This document shows, one piece after another, positions 53,036 through 62,535 of a stretch of 64,000 bases of DNA. The DNA is from an uncultured Candidatus Melainabacteria bacterium (GTDB lineage: Bacteria; Cyanobacteriota; Vampirovibrionia; Gastranaerophilales; Gastranaerophilaceae): the NCBI GenBank assembly GCA_947364235.1, contig CANARY010000002.1, positions 248,001 to 312,000 of the forward strand. The letters run 5' to 3'. The translations under genes were made by a program, and so were the position numbers. The notes beneath the pieces are model-generated. The model saw only the letters and a list, made by a program, of their open reading frames with translations, searched no databases and had not been told where the DNA came from. Positions within the stretch are counted from its first letter, which is position 1. Each line of letters begins with the position of its first letter.

Positions 53036-53063
53036 TTGACATTTTGTATTGATATCATATTAT
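53036..53063 (+). promoter_or_regulatory. Promoter of tRNA-Gln
   Basis: TTGACA at 53036-53041 and TATTAT at 53058-53063, 16 bases apart, lie immediately before the tRNA gene, which starts at 53075. Confidence 0.75.
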
Positions 53064-53074
53064 AGTAAATGCGA

Positions 53075-53150
53075 TGGGACGTCGCCAAGTGGTAAGGCAG
53101 CTGGTTTTGGTCCAGCCATCTCGGAGGTTCGAATCCTTCCGTCCCAGCCA
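53075..53150 (+). tRNA. tRNA-Gln (UUG)
   Basis: The stretch folds into a cloverleaf with acceptor TGGGACG/CGTCCCA, a D arm with GCCAAGTGGTAAGGC, anticodon loop TTTTGGT giving UUG, and T arm GGTTCGAATCC. The discriminator is G. CCA (53148-53150) is encoded, unlike in the tRNA-Ile here. Confidence 0.97.
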
Positions 53151-53156
53151 AATAAA

Positions 53157-53187
53157 CAAAAGACCTGAATTTTCAGGTCTTTTGTTT
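53157..53187. terminator. Bidirectional terminator between tRNA-Gln and the giant fliD-like gene
   Basis: AAAAGACCTGAA...TTCAGGTCTTTT (53158-53183) is a near-perfect stem with A and T runs on its sides, serving the tRNA on one strand and the FliD-like gene on the other. Confidence 0.9.
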
Positions 53188-56100
53188 TTATGTAGTTAAG
53201 AAGCTTGAATACTGCTGCTGCATGTTTGCAATAAGAATATCCATAGATGCGAATTTTGCTTCGAGTTGTGCTCTGTATCTTTCAAGCGCTTTTTTCTGCC
53301 TTTCGATTTTGTTTTCGATTTTGTTGACCTGTTTTTGATATGAATTTTCTGCTGTATCGAAAAATCCAGTTACAGATTTTAGCGAAGATTCAACCAAATC
53401 TTCAATTTTGGTCAAGACTCCTGTGTTATTATTGCTTCCAATGAGCAGGGCTTTCAAAGCATCTTCATCCGCTTCAAATGCTTTTATAAACTTATCTTTG
53501 TCAAAAGTTAATGTCGTTATTCCTGCAGTAGAAATATTGTTTGCTTTGGCTGCTTCTGCACAAATTCCAATTGCATCAAGGTTTCTAAAAACAGTAGTTC
53601 CTGCATCAGAACTTGTCATTAAATTTCGAATCTGATTTCTTAAAATTTTTAAAACAGACTGGTTGTGAAGCTTGCCGTCTTTTGCAATCGCTTCATCAAC
53701 ATTTTTTATTAACTCATTATACGAATCAACGATTTCCGAAACAGCATTCGCGAGGGTTTCTTTATCTCTTTCAACTGTTAAAGTTACAGCAGAACCATCA
53801 GTTAAGCCTTTTAAGTTAATTGTTAATCCTTTGATTCTGGAAATGTCGCTTGTAATGTTGTTAGAATTCGAAGTGTATGTAGTACCGTTAATTGAGAATT
53901 TAGCATTATTGCCAATATGTTGTACAGATATATTCATTTTAGTAGTATCTACTGAACCGTCAGCGTTTCTATCTGTGTTCGTAAATCCCATGATATCAGT
54001 GAAATTGCTTGTACCAGCTTCAATGTTAATTAATGCAGAGCCTGTGGTTCTTGATTTAATCACAAGGCTGCCGTCTATAGAATCCCAGTAAGCTGTTGCG
54101 TTGGCTTCATCAGATGCATTAATTTGTGCAATTAAGTCTGCCATTCTGGTGTTATTTGAAATGTTGAAAGTCGCATTCCCGACTATAAAAGAGCCTTCTG
54201 TAACGTCACCTTTTCTAAATAGTCCTGAGTTTGTGATTATGGAGTCGGAGTTAACGCAGAAAAGTTCACGTGCGCTTTTTACAGCTCCGCTGCCGTCGTT
54301 TATGAGTCCGCAAATGGCAGAAATATTTGAAGTATCGGTAGTTGCTCCGACTTCTATAGAGTCGCCTTCTGTTTTTGAGAAGAATTTCAGATATCCATTT
54401 TCAAAAGTAATATCAACATCAGAGAAAGCAGCTGAGATTCTTGCTCTAAGGTCTCCGAAAGTTTCATCTTTTTTTACTTGTATTGTAGCTTTTTGTCCGT
54501 TTTTGTAAATGGAAAGCGAACCATCAGATATATTTAGCAGTCCCATTTTAGTATCAAGAGCTGCGTAGTTTGCTACTGAGAAAGTTTTTTCTTCAATAAG
54601 TGTTGTTGTTGCTTTAGTTGTATCTGAGCTTGCTGCAAATCCTCCTAAATCTTGCTTATATGTTAGTCCGATAGTTGCTAAGAGGCTTGAAGTTGTGCCG
54701 TCGGTATTTATTGTAAATGTATTATATCCGCTTTGAATCATTATTTCTCCGTCAGAGGAAATAGCTGCTTCCAGCCCGAGTGCTTTGAACTTATCCAGAA
54801 GCGAGCCGAAAGTTTCATCTTGTGTGATTTCGATTTTAGCATTTTCACCGTTTATATTAACAGACAAAGTACCTTCTGCTTTTAATGTATCTGCTCCCCA
54901 AGGCTTGTTGAAATAGCTAAGAAGCGTTTCTTCTGTAGCGGCAGAGAATGTTGTAACGATTTCAGAAGTTTGTTCAAGTCCTGTGTATTTGTAGCTTGAA
55001 GAGTGGTCGGTGTTACCAAAAAGTTTTTCAACTACATTGGATGAGTCAGTGGTGCTTGTAGATTTTGTAATATATGAGTCACCTGCGCCTATAATTGTTA
55101 ATACAGATTTATCTCCGTTTGTAACTAGGGATGTTTCTATTCCGAAAGATTTGAGCGTATCAAGTAAAGAGCCTAAAGTTTCGCCGGTGGAGATGTAAGC
55201 AGTGTATTTAACTCCATTATTGTAAATGAAGTATTCACCTGTAGTTACTCCCAGAAGAGAGAGCTCTGTGTCGCGAGTTGCTGAGGCATCAATAGTTGAA
55301 GTTTTGATAACATCAAGAGGTTTGCCTTCGTAAGTATTAGTTTGAATCCAGTTATTAAGGTCAATTCCGAGGATTTCGAGAGCGTTAGAAGCTCCTGTTC
55401 CTGCGTAATTTTGAAGCAGGCTGTTACCAGTATTTTTGAGGATGAGCTGTCCTTTTTCATTGATAACTGATTCAAACCCGTATAAAGAAAGTGTGTCCAT
55501 TAACGTTCCAATCGTATCATCTTCGGTTAAAGTTATATTAGTTTGAATACCGTCTTTTACAACTGTTATGAGTCCTTCTTTGTAAATACCTTCGTTAATG
55601 TCTTTTAGTTTTGTATCTCGGTTGACTGCAACAATTTTGTCTTCCGGAATTTCTAAGTTATTTGAAGTGTATATGTTGACGAAATTCCATTCACTAAAGA
55701 GTGTAGATACGATGTTGGAGTTAGCGCCTGCAGCTGCAGAGGCTGCTAAGTATGAGTTGTGGTGAGCTCCAATTGAAATTGAGCCGTCTTCACTGATATC
55801 GGCAACGAGTCCGTTTTTAGCAAGCATTGCCATTAAATCGTTAACAGTCATGTCAGCTGTAATTGTTTCAGTTGTTCTGACTCCTTTGTTGTATACATAA
55901 AATGCGCCTTCAGAGATACCGAGGTTGTTTCCGTCTTTGTCTTGTAGTTCTGACAGTTTGGTTTCTCCGCTGATTTTGTTATTGTTATTTACTGTATATT
56001 TGAGGTTATTGCTGGTTGAGTCGTATCTTGTATTCCAGTTGCCATCAACGTTAAGTTTTTGCAGTATATTAGAAGCTCCTGAGGTGAGTCCTTGTGTAGT

Positions 56101-59100
56101 CATGTAAGAATTATTGTTTCCGTCGAAGTATATTTTACCGTCGGAAGCAAGGTTCATTGTAATTCCGTACTGAGCGAGTTTGGAACTTAGCGTTTGGAGC
56201 GTATCATCGTTATTGATGTTAACAAGATAGCGGGTACCGTCTTGGTATACGTAGATGCTGCCTGAAGTGATACCTAAGGAAGTACCATTGGAAGATGTGA
56301 GTTGGTTTAGTTTTGTTGAAAGAGTTGCACTATTGGTGATTGTTCTATCTTGCGTACCAGAGTTTGTGTTAAATCCTTCAACTGTAGTTGAAGTTTTTGT
56401 TGTGTAAGCACTTTTTGCTCCAAGCATTGCTGCCGAACCGGTTGTATTGGTGATATATCCTGAGCTGGTGCCTTTGAATGTCATTGAACCGTTTGAAACG
56501 GAAGTTTCTATTCCATACGCAGCAAGTTGTGCAGCAAATCCGTCAATTGTTGTCATGTTATTAATGGTAACAGTAAATGCTTCGCCGTTATAAACCCCGC
56601 TTACGGTGCCGGCATTCATACCGATATCACGAAGCTGCGTGTTTCCATTCAGTTCATAACCTGTCGAATACTCATTGTGGTCTGTTGAAGATTTGTTGGC
56701 GGTTACTGTTCTTGTTGAAGTTACATCAACAGTAATGGTTTGGTGAGCTGTAACCGTCACTGTTTGGGATATATTAACTGTGCCGGTGGTATTGACCCGT
56801 TCCGTGCTTGTCGTATTTATTGTTAAGGTCTGTTTGACATTAACAGTGACAGAACCTGTAGTGTCAACTTTTTCCGTGCTTGTTGCGGAAATAGTGAGGG
56901 TTTGTTTTATGTTTATAGTATTAGTACCTGAGGTTGAAACCGTAATCGTTTGCGTGGCGTCTATGGCGAGTGTTTGTTTTATATTAACAGTTGTCGTTCC
57001 CGATGTGGTTACACTTACTGTTTGTGTATCGGATACTGTATAAGTCCGTGTGACGTCCACTGTAACACTGCCAGTGGTGTCTAAGGCAACAGTGAATGTG
57101 TCGACAATTGTTTTAGTAACAGCTACGCTGACTGTGCTTGTTGTACTTATTGTAGAAGTTTTGTTAACAACAGTAGTAACATCTCTAGTTGTGTAAAAAC
57201 CTGAGCTGCTGACACCTGCGTAAACACCTGAACTTCCATATTGTGTATATATTTTTAATTTCGATGCAGAGCTGGAATCAAGCCCCCAGCGCATAGAGTT
57301 TTCGTAGTTTGCATAAACATAAAAGGAGCCATTTGTTTCATCAAAGTCAAATATTACACCAATTTCGTTGTTATTTAACTTCCTTATCATTGTTTCAATG
57401 GAGTCGGAAGATGAGATGGAAATAGTCTGTGTGAATGTCTTTCCATCGGAGTGTTTTCCGTTTATAATATAATTTCCGCTAACTCCTATAGAACCTGCGG
57501 TTGTGCTTTTTGATGCAAATGTATAAGACGAAAGAGTTTCTGTAGCAGCAGATGTAGTCGTAATAGTAGTTGTTAGCGTTTGTGCAACTGTCATTGTGAC
57601 CACAGTTGAATTTGTTATGACAGTTGAACCGCTTCCGTTTGCACTAATTGTTTGCGAAATTTTAACAGTTGCAGTATCTGATACGGTAACTGTTGTGGTT
57701 CCAGTAGAAGTAACTGTTAATGTTTTAGTTACATCTACTGTTATTGTTTCTTTTGCGTGTATCGTTACAACTCCGCTTGAGCTTGTATTTACCGTTCGTG
57801 TAACATCAACAACAATAGTATCTTTTGCTGTAACTGTGACGTATCCGCTTGTATTAACAGATGAAACTGTTGTAATATCAACCACTACAGTATCACTAGA
57901 GCTGACTGTTACAAAACCGGAAGAAGTAATTGTTCTGGTCTGGTCAATCGTAAACGTATCAGTTGCTGAAATTGTATTTGTACCTGTTCCGTGCACGCTC
58001 ATAGTGTAATTGTAAGTTGTAAGTCCGAGCGCATCTGCAGCTGTTCCTGTAACATAATAACCTTGAGGTGAAGATATTGTTACAAATCCGCCGTCAATAC
58101 TTCCAGAAAAACCATACTGCCCAAGAATATTTAAGAACTCTCCGATTGTTGTGTTGTCTGCAAAGCTTCCAGAAGCAATTTCTGTTCCGGTTTGACCGTT
58201 CATAATCCGCCATGACTTATTTCCGCCGGAACCTATTTGTGCGAAAGTTGTGGAACCTGTTGCATCTTGAGTAGTTGTATAATGAAAAGCAGAACCGCTT
58301 GAGCTTGTACCTACAGTTGTGGTTACTGTAATTGTTGTTAAAACGCTTGACATTCCAAGTTCTTTGAGAATATCTCCAGTAACATAAGAACCGTTGTTTG
58401 ATGTGAATGTCACAACTCCATTGCTAATTGAACCTTGTACTCCATGGTTGCCAAGTGCTTTGAAAAGTTCATCAAATGTCATTGTTGAGCTTACTGATAC
58501 AGTGGCTTTATTTGTTCCGATTTCATCATGAATAACAAGAGTTTTACTTGCAGGAAGCGTAATAAAATCGCTGATTCGGCTGTCATTATCTGCAACTTCC
58601 CTGACTCTTGCGTAAAGAATATTTGAACTTGTGTATTTGCCTGAAACAGTTGTTGAAAGATTTAGAATAGATGCAAGATTAGAGCTTCCGCCGTTAATAA
58701 CGGCATTTTCTATAGTTAATCTTGAACTATCTGCGTCCCAAATAGAGGATATTCCTACATTTTGAAGAGCTGTCATTAATCCATCAATACTCATTGATTT
58801 TGTTACATTTATAGTTCTGTTTTCACCTCTGACGTTAAAAACTACTGTTCCTTCTTGATTAAGGCTCAGGTTTCCAAGAGTTGTGGTGGTTGAAGCGTTG
58901 ATAGTATTAACAACAGAATAAGTAAGAGCTCTCGATTTTGAATAAGTAGAAGCTACTGAGATTTGGTCAGTAGAAATTACAGGAGAACCGTATAAACAGG
59001 TTAAAATATCTGTACCTTGTTTATAACGATCATCAGTTTCTCGAATAGTGCCGTTGTTAATTAATTCTTTTACTCTGTCGTCAGAAAGTGTTGCAAAAGC

Positions 59101-60633
59101 TCCGCCAGTGATTTCTAATACGCTGTCTTCACGAAGTTTTGTGTAAATGCCTAGATTCCCCATATCAGACATAAAGTCAGCTAAAGTTTGACCGTGGTAA
59201 ATTTTTTCATAAAACTTTTGCCCGTTGGAGTCAGTAACTTCAATATAGCCTGCTCTTACTTTCAAATCATCAACAAGCTTTGTATCCAGTGTTACTGCTT
59301 CAAACGTTTCTACTGTTTCTGTGAGCGGTTTACCAGTAGTCATTGCAGTAAAAGGTTCGGATGTCAACTTCAAAGCATTGATTACATCAAAAGTACCGCC
59401 TGTAATTGTACCTCCAGAAATCTCAACCTTTCCTTCAGAGTTCAGCTCAGCGTAAATGCCTGTGTTTGTAATATCAGAAAGCAGTTTTCCTACTGTCGTG
59501 CCAGTTCCGACTGTTATTGTACTGTATTCATTATTTGAGTTTTTAAGTATAACTGTCTGCCCATTAGTTATATTTATTCCTTCTCCTAAATCTTTTAGCA
59601 GAGTGTTTGAAGTGACTTCTGTACTTGTAATTACGATAGATTTATGACTGAGCTCACCTGAAATCTGAGTGTTTGAATAAATGTCAGAGTCAAGTCCGAG
59701 GGCATCTAAAATATTTGTTGTGCCTTCGTTTGTTATTCTTGCGTCTGAAATAGTTAATACACCGTTGTTATCAAGCCGTGCATCAATATTATTGCTTTTT
59801 AAATCATTAATGAAGCTGCCTAAAGTAGTTGTGTCGTTTATTGTAATTTGGTAATCTGCATCATTGGCGTGAACTTGGATAATTCCGTTTTTTGCACCAA
59901 GTTCAGACATTAGAGTTGAAGCTGTAGCAGCTGAGTAAATGGTGTCAGTCTGTGAAGTTTGAAGAGAATCTGATGTATAACCTTCATTAACCCCTTCAAG
60001 GTGGAGAGCTGTAACAATTCCTGTATTATCAATGTCATTAATTGCATCTTTGTCAATATCAATACAGAAAACACCAGTATTTTCGTTAAAGCTTGATTTT
60101 ACGCCAATTTCTTCGAGCTTGTCTCTAAAAGTTTTTATCGTGTCGTTTTCGGAAATTGTAATATTGCGTTCTATTCCATTTACTGTAACACCTATATTGC
60201 CGGCTTTGACGCCAAGATGAGTGAGTTTTGAATCGTAAGTTGCTGTTGTAGTCTGCACAATTGTTGTCATGTAGGCATAAGTGCTGTTTGCTTCTGTATT
60301 GGTTGCAAGCTGGTTTACAAGAACATCGTATTTTCCTTGTTCTGCTTCAGTTGTAGCAGAAGCGGTCAGTATATCTAGATTAGATGATACAGCTAAGTTT
60401 TGAGCAAAGAGATCCATTGCCGGAATGCCAAATTTTGAGTCAGTAACTTTTTCAATAACTGAACGGAAGGAAGAGAAAAACGACTTAATATTATCCAATG
60501 TTTCTTTGGATAATATAACTTTTTCTTTTTCTTCTTCAAGAGTGTCAATTTTTGCTTGTTTTAGTTTTACAAGCGATTCAACCCAAGAAGACGTATCTAG
60601 TCCGGATGCCAATCCGCTGAATGATATTGTCAT
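53188..60633 (-). CDS. Giant FliD-like flagellar cap protein, 2,481 aa, with hook-IN-like repeats and Thr/Val tandem repeats
   Basis: The ends are FliD: an N-terminal FliD_N motif (FSGLASGLDTSSWVESLVKL and the KIDTLEEEK helix) and a FliD_C end from about residue 2260 (LKGLTDGSAVTL, YNELIKNVDEAI, FLTT tail). Known FliDs are often 400-900 residues. The centre has about sixteen units of 65-110 residues, each with G-I/V-x-V, T-I/L, and L...GI....NG.L.I patterns like the flagellin hook-IN motif. Between units 7 and 9 lie two blocks rich in Thr, Val and Ser (about residues 880-1030 and 1150-1320). The second has five units of about 24 residues such as TTGSVTVNVKQTL. There is no signal peptide, in line with flagellar export. 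The start has an AGGA. Confidence 0.88.
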   Translation of the reverse strand: MTISFSGLASGLDTSSWVESLVKLKQAKIDTLEEEKEKVILSKETLDNIKSFFSSFRSVIEKVTDSKFGIPAMDLFAQNLAVSSNLDILTASATTEAEQGKYDVLVNQLATNTEANSTYAYMTTIVQTTTATYDSKLTHLGVKAGNIGVTVNGIERNITISENDTIKTFRDKLEEIGVKSSFNENTGVFCIDIDKDAINDIDNTGIVTALHLEGVNEGYTSDSLQTSQTDTIYSAATASTLMSELGAKNGIIQVHANDADYQITINDTTTLGSFINDLKSNNIDARLDNNGVLTISDARITNEGTTNILDALGLDSDIYSNTQISGELSHKSIVITSTEVTSNTLLKDLGEGINITNGQTVILKNSNNEYSTITVGTGTTVGKLLSDITNTGIYAELNSEGKVEISGGTITGGTFDVINALKLTSEPFTAMTTGKPLTETVETFEAVTLDTKLVDDLKVRAGYIEVTDSNGQKFYEKIYHGQTLADFMSDMGNLGIYTKLREDSVLEITGGAFATLSDDRVKELINNGTIRETDDRYKQGTDILTCLYGSPVISTDQISVASTYSKSRALTYSVVNTINASTTTTLGNLSLNQEGTVVFNVRGENRTINVTKSMSIDGLMTALQNVGISSIWDADSSRLTIENAVINGGSSNLASILNLSTTVSGKYTSSNILYARVREVADNDSRISDFITLPASKTLVIHDEIGTNKATVSVSSTMTFDELFKALGNHGVQGSISNGVVTFTSNNGSYVTGDILKELGMSSVLTTITVTTTVGTSSSGSAFHYTTTQDATGSTTFAQIGSGGNKSWRIMNGQTGTEIASGSFADNTTIGEFLNILGQYGFSGSIDGGFVTISSPQGYYVTGTAADALGLTTYNYTMSVHGTGTNTISATDTFTIDQTRTITSSGFVTVSSSDTVVVDITTVSSVNTSGYVTVTAKDTIVVDVTRTVNTSSSGVVTIHAKETITVDVTKTLTVTSTGTTTVTVSDTATVKISQTISANGSGSTVITNSTVVTMTVAQTLTTTITTTSAATETLSSYTFASKSTTAGSIGVSGNYIINGKHSDGKTFTQTISISSSDSIETMIRKLNNNEIGVIFDFDETNGSFYVYANYENSMRWGLDSSSASKLKIYTQYGSSGVYAGVSSSGFYTTRDVTTVVNKTSTISTTSTVSVAVTKTIVDTFTVALDTTGSVTVDVTRTYTVSDTQTVSVTTSGTTTVNIKQTLAIDATQTITVSTSGTNTINIKQTLTISATSTEKVDTTGSVTVNVKQTLTINTTSTERVNTTGTVNISQTVTVTAHQTITVDVTSTRTVTANKSSTDHNEYSTGYELNGNTQLRDIGMNAGTVSGVYNGEAFTVTINNMTTIDGFAAQLAAYGIETSVSNGSMTFKGTSSGYITNTTGSAAMLGAKSAYTTKTSTTVEGFNTNSGTQDRTITNSATLSTKLNQLTSSNGTSLGITSGSIYVYQDGTRYLVNINNDDTLQTLSSKLAQYGITMNLASDGKIYFDGNNNSYMTTQGLTSGASNILQKLNVDGNWNTRYDSTSNNLKYTVNNNNKISGETKLSELQDKDGNNLGISEGAFYVYNKGVRTTETITADMTVNDLMAMLAKNGLVADISEDGSISIGAHHNSYLAASAAAGANSNIVSTLFSEWNFVNIYTSNNLEIPEDKIVAVNRDTKLKDINEGIYKEGLITVVKDGIQTNITLTEDDTIGTLMDTLSLYGFESVINEKGQLILKNTGNSLLQNYAGTGASNALEILGIDLNNWIQTNTYEGKPLDVIKTSTIDASATRDTELSLLGVTTGEYFIYNNGVKYTAYISTGETLGSLLDTLKSFGIETSLVTNGDKSVLTIIGAGDSYITKSTSTTDSSNVVEKLFGNTDHSSSYKYTGLEQTSEIVTTFSAATEETLLSYFNKPWGADTLKAEGTLSVNINGENAKIEITQDETFGSLLDKFKALGLEAAISSDGEIMIQSGYNTFTINTDGTTSSLLATIGLTYKQDLGGFAASSDTTKATTTLIEEKTFSVANYAALDTKMGLLNISDGSLSIYKNGQKATIQVKKDETFGDLRARISAAFSDVDITFENGYLKFFSKTEGDSIEVGATTDTSNISAICGLINDGSGAVKSARELFCVNSDSIITNSGLFRKGDVTEGSFIVGNATFNISNNTRMADLIAQINASDEANATAYWDSIDGSLVIKSRTTGSALINIEAGTSNFTDIMGFTNTDRNADGSVDTTKMNISVQHIGNNAKFSINGTTYTSNSNNITSDISRIKGLTINLKGLTDGSAVTLTVERDKETLANAVSEIVDSYNELIKNVDEAIAKDGKLHNQSVLKILRNQIRNLMTSSDAGTTVFRNLDAIGICAEAAKANNISTAGITTLTFDKDKFIKAFEADEDALKALLIGSNNNTGVLTKIEDLVESSLKSVTGFFDTAENSYQKQVNKIENKIERQKKALERYRAQLEAKFASMDILIANMQQQYSSFLTT
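56680..57130 (-). repeat. Tandem repeats of about 72 bp coding Thr/Val-rich units in the giant FliD-like gene
   Basis: Five successive units of about 24 codons encode variants of DTTGSVTVNVKQTLTINTTS (residues about 1168-1290). The last is slightly shorter, with an altered NISQT motif. A further, more diverged set lies at about 57540-57990. Confidence 0.8.
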
Positions 60634-60645
60634 TTTTTGTTCCTG

Positions 60646-60876
60646 TTATACGCTCAAAAGGGGTAAAGAAGATAAATTTAAAGAAAAGATATCAGCTGCT
60701 TTGCATGAGCAAGCGCTGATACCTACTCCAATTAACATTTTTAAAGTAACGAATGTAATATTTATTTTTGGAGTTTTTAAATTTATGCTCTTTCTACGCA
60801 AATTAGCAGTATCTACAGCGCATATTTCAATATGCATCGCTCTTCTTAATAAACTTGTGCTAGTTAAGATATCCAT
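60646..60876 (-). CDS. Possible small protein directly upstream of the giant fliD-like gene
   Basis: A 76-codon frame starts with ATGGATATC and has AGAAG and AGGAAA upstream. Its stop is 12 bases before the FliD-like ATG, whose AGGA ribosome binding site lies in the gap. It has no recognised domain. It contains two Cys near residue 55 and starts MDILTSTSLLRRAMHIE. It lies inside a long transcript leader, so it may equally be chance in structured RNA. Conservation upstream of fliD elsewhere would decide. Confidence 0.35.
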   Translation of the reverse strand: MDILTSTSLLRRAMHIEICAVDTANLRRKSINLKTPKINITFVTLKMLIGVGISACSCKAADIFSLNLSSLPLLSV

Positions 60877-60992
60877 TCTTCTTGCTTTCCTAATTTGCAT
60901 AAAATTATTGATTTGCAGTCTAAAATCCGCTTGTGAACTGAGCTCATAACATTTTATACAAAATGTTATGGTAGTAACACATTAATAATTCA

Positions 60993-61021
60993 ATTATAGC
61001 ATATCTTTTAGCCAATGTGAA
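60993..61021 (-). promoter_or_regulatory. Sigma-70-type promoter for the giant fliD-like gene
   Basis: On the minus strand TTCACA (complement of 61016-61021) and TATAAT (complement of 60993-60998) are exactly 17 bases apart. It would start near 60985, giving a leader of about 350 bases with the palindrome at +16 to +41. Confidence 0.65.
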
Positions 61022-61149
61022 CCCCTTGCATTTTAACCGCTTATAAAATTTTTTCATTGCTTAAATATCCTAGAACGCTGTCAAATCGGCTATTGTTTCA
61101 TATGGGCAGTATAACATTTTGTATAATTTGTATTCAACCTTGTATAGAA

Positions 61150-61182
61150 AAGCTTCATACATTTGTACGAAGCTTATTTTTT
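61150..61182. terminator. Hairpin behind the homocitrate-synthase-like gene
   Basis: AAGCTTCATACA and TGTACGAAGCTT (61150-61175) pair in a 12-bp stem with one wobble and have TTTT or ATTTTTTT on the two sides. Confidence 0.7.
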
Positions 61183-61190
61183 TATGAATT

Positions 61191-62495
61191 TTAGATAATT
61201 TGATTTGGCATTGCGAAGCTGCCTTGTTCTAAACGCTTTTGCAGTTCTCCGGCTGGTTCATAGTACGGCGAAACAGTCATTATTCTAGATGCAATATCAG
61301 GATAATGATAGATAAATTTCAGTTCGCTTTCTGTCAAAGGTTTTTGAGTATGAACGTTGGCATAACGGGCAAGCTCAAGAATATTTCTTGCTTCGTTTTC
61401 ATCTTTAAACTCTATTTCAAGCTTATCGTAAACGTTTCTAAAACCTTTGATGCCTCCGTATTCTCCGGTAGTAATCATTCTTCCTGTTTCAATGATTTCA
61501 GGCTCGCCCCTTCCGAGTTCTTCAAAATCATAAAGTTCGTAATTTCTTCTGTCTTTCAATGCTCCATCTGCGTGGATGCCTGATTCATGTGCGAAAGCAT
61601 TGTCTCCTACTGCAGGCTGATTCATAGGAATAGGAAGTCCGAAAGCATAAGCTGTGTATTTCGCAAGTTTCCAAGCTTTAGATAAATCAATTTGCTCATC
61701 AACTTCGTATTTGCCTCTGAAACCGGAAGATTTGAGAACTGCTAGTAAGCAAGAAACCAAATCTGCATTACCTGCTCTTTCGCCCATTCCATTGATTGCA
61801 GTATTTATATAAGCGTCAACTCCTGCATCAACTGCTGCGCGTGCTCCCATTACAGAGCAAGCAACTGCCATGCCCAGGTCGTTGTGATAATGCATTTCAA
61901 TTGGCATTTGTGTTTCTTTTGCTAAGCGGTAAATTCTGTCGTAAGTTGTCTGCGGGTCTTCGTAACCTAATGTGTCGCAATATCTGAAGCGATATGCACC
62001 GCGTTTTTTAACTTCTTTTGCAAGCTTGATTAAATAATCTAAATCACTTCTGGAGGCGTCTTCTGCGTTTACTCCAATAATTTTGGCTCCTTTAGAAACT
62101 GCGCATTCAACAGCTTCTGATGTCATTTTAATAATATCATCAGGAGTTTTTTTGCCAAGATATTTACCATAAATCATTTGTTCTGATGTTGATTGAGAAA
62201 GGTTGCAATTCTCTAAAAGCGGGCAGTTTGCAAATGATTGTTCAACGTCAGAAGCAATTGCTCTCATCCAGCCGGACAGTTTTGTTTTTCTTATAACACC
62301 GCGTTTTACCAGCTCTAAATTTGCGTTTAGATAGTTCAGCTCGTGCATTGTAGTAGGAAAACCAAATTCTGATTGGGTGATACCCATATCATCAAGCATT
62401 AAATTTATGAGTGTTTTCTGAAGTTTTGCTAAACCCAGTCTTGAAGTTTGCACTCCGTCTCTGTTTGTCACATCTACAAAATAAATTTTTGGCAT
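61191..62495 (-). CDS. Homocitrate synthase / 2-isopropylmalate synthase family enzyme
   Basis: The 434-residue product is a DRE-TIM metallolyase: VDVTNRDGVQTSR at 7-19 (metal and acetyl-CoA site), EFGFP near residue 42, MHYHNDLGMAVA with the HxH metal ligands, and GMGERAGN near 240. There is no LeuA-type allosteric domain, so a homocitrate synthase (NifV- or LysS-like) or methylthioalkylmalate-type activity is possible; the substrate cannot be told from sequence. The gene stands alone, with AAGGAG upstream. Lysine and leucine genes are not nearby. Confidence 0.87.
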   Translation of the reverse strand: MPKIYFVDVTNRDGVQTSRLGLAKLQKTLINLMLDDMGITQSEFGFPTTMHELNYLNANLELVKRGVIRKTKLSGWMRAIASDVEQSFANCPLLENCNLSQSTSEQMIYGKYLGKKTPDDIIKMTSEAVECAVSKGAKIIGVNAEDASRSDLDYLIKLAKEVKKRGAYRFRYCDTLGYEDPQTTYDRIYRLAKETQMPIEMHYHNDLGMAVACSVMGARAAVDAGVDAYINTAINGMGERAGNADLVSCLLAVLKSSGFRGKYEVDEQIDLSKAWKLAKYTAYAFGLPIPMNQPAVGDNAFAHESGIHADGALKDRRNYELYDFEELGRGEPEIIETGRMITTGEYGGIKGFRNVYDKLEIEFKDENEARNILELARYANVHTQKPLTESELKFIYHYPDIASRIMTVSPYYEPAGELQKRLEQGSFAMPNQII

Positions 62496-62535
62496 TATTT
62501 TCTCCTTTATTGAGGTGCATTACAATATTTGCCCC

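Larger units (their letters stand above)
60634..61190. other. Regulatory region upstream of the giant fliD-like gene and end of the homocitrate-synthase-like gene
   Basis: This 557-base stretch contains a minus-strand promoter (60993-61021), an 11-bp palindrome (CATAACATTTT/AAAATGTTATG, 60945-60970), a hairpin at about 60689-60722 (ATCAGC.GCTT..GC type arms), a minus-strand ORF of 76 codons (60646-60876) and a stem-loop at 61150-61175 behind the gene at 61191. A copy of ATAACATTTTGTATAA occurs at about 61110-61125. I see no well-supported gene other than that small ORF. Confidence 0.6.

Noticed and set aside
56780-58009. Plus-strand ORFs of 87 and 137 codons opposite the Thr/Val-rich blocks of the giant FliD-like gene
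   Set aside because: Both are mirrors of the repeated GTN/ACN codons on the minus strand; their translations are low-complexity Val/Thr/Ser strings without their own ribosome binding sites.
60425-60949. Plus-strand ORF of 174 codons across the start of the giant FliD-like gene
   Set aside because: It is antisense to the FliD N-terminus and its leader, has no start signal and shows no family pattern.
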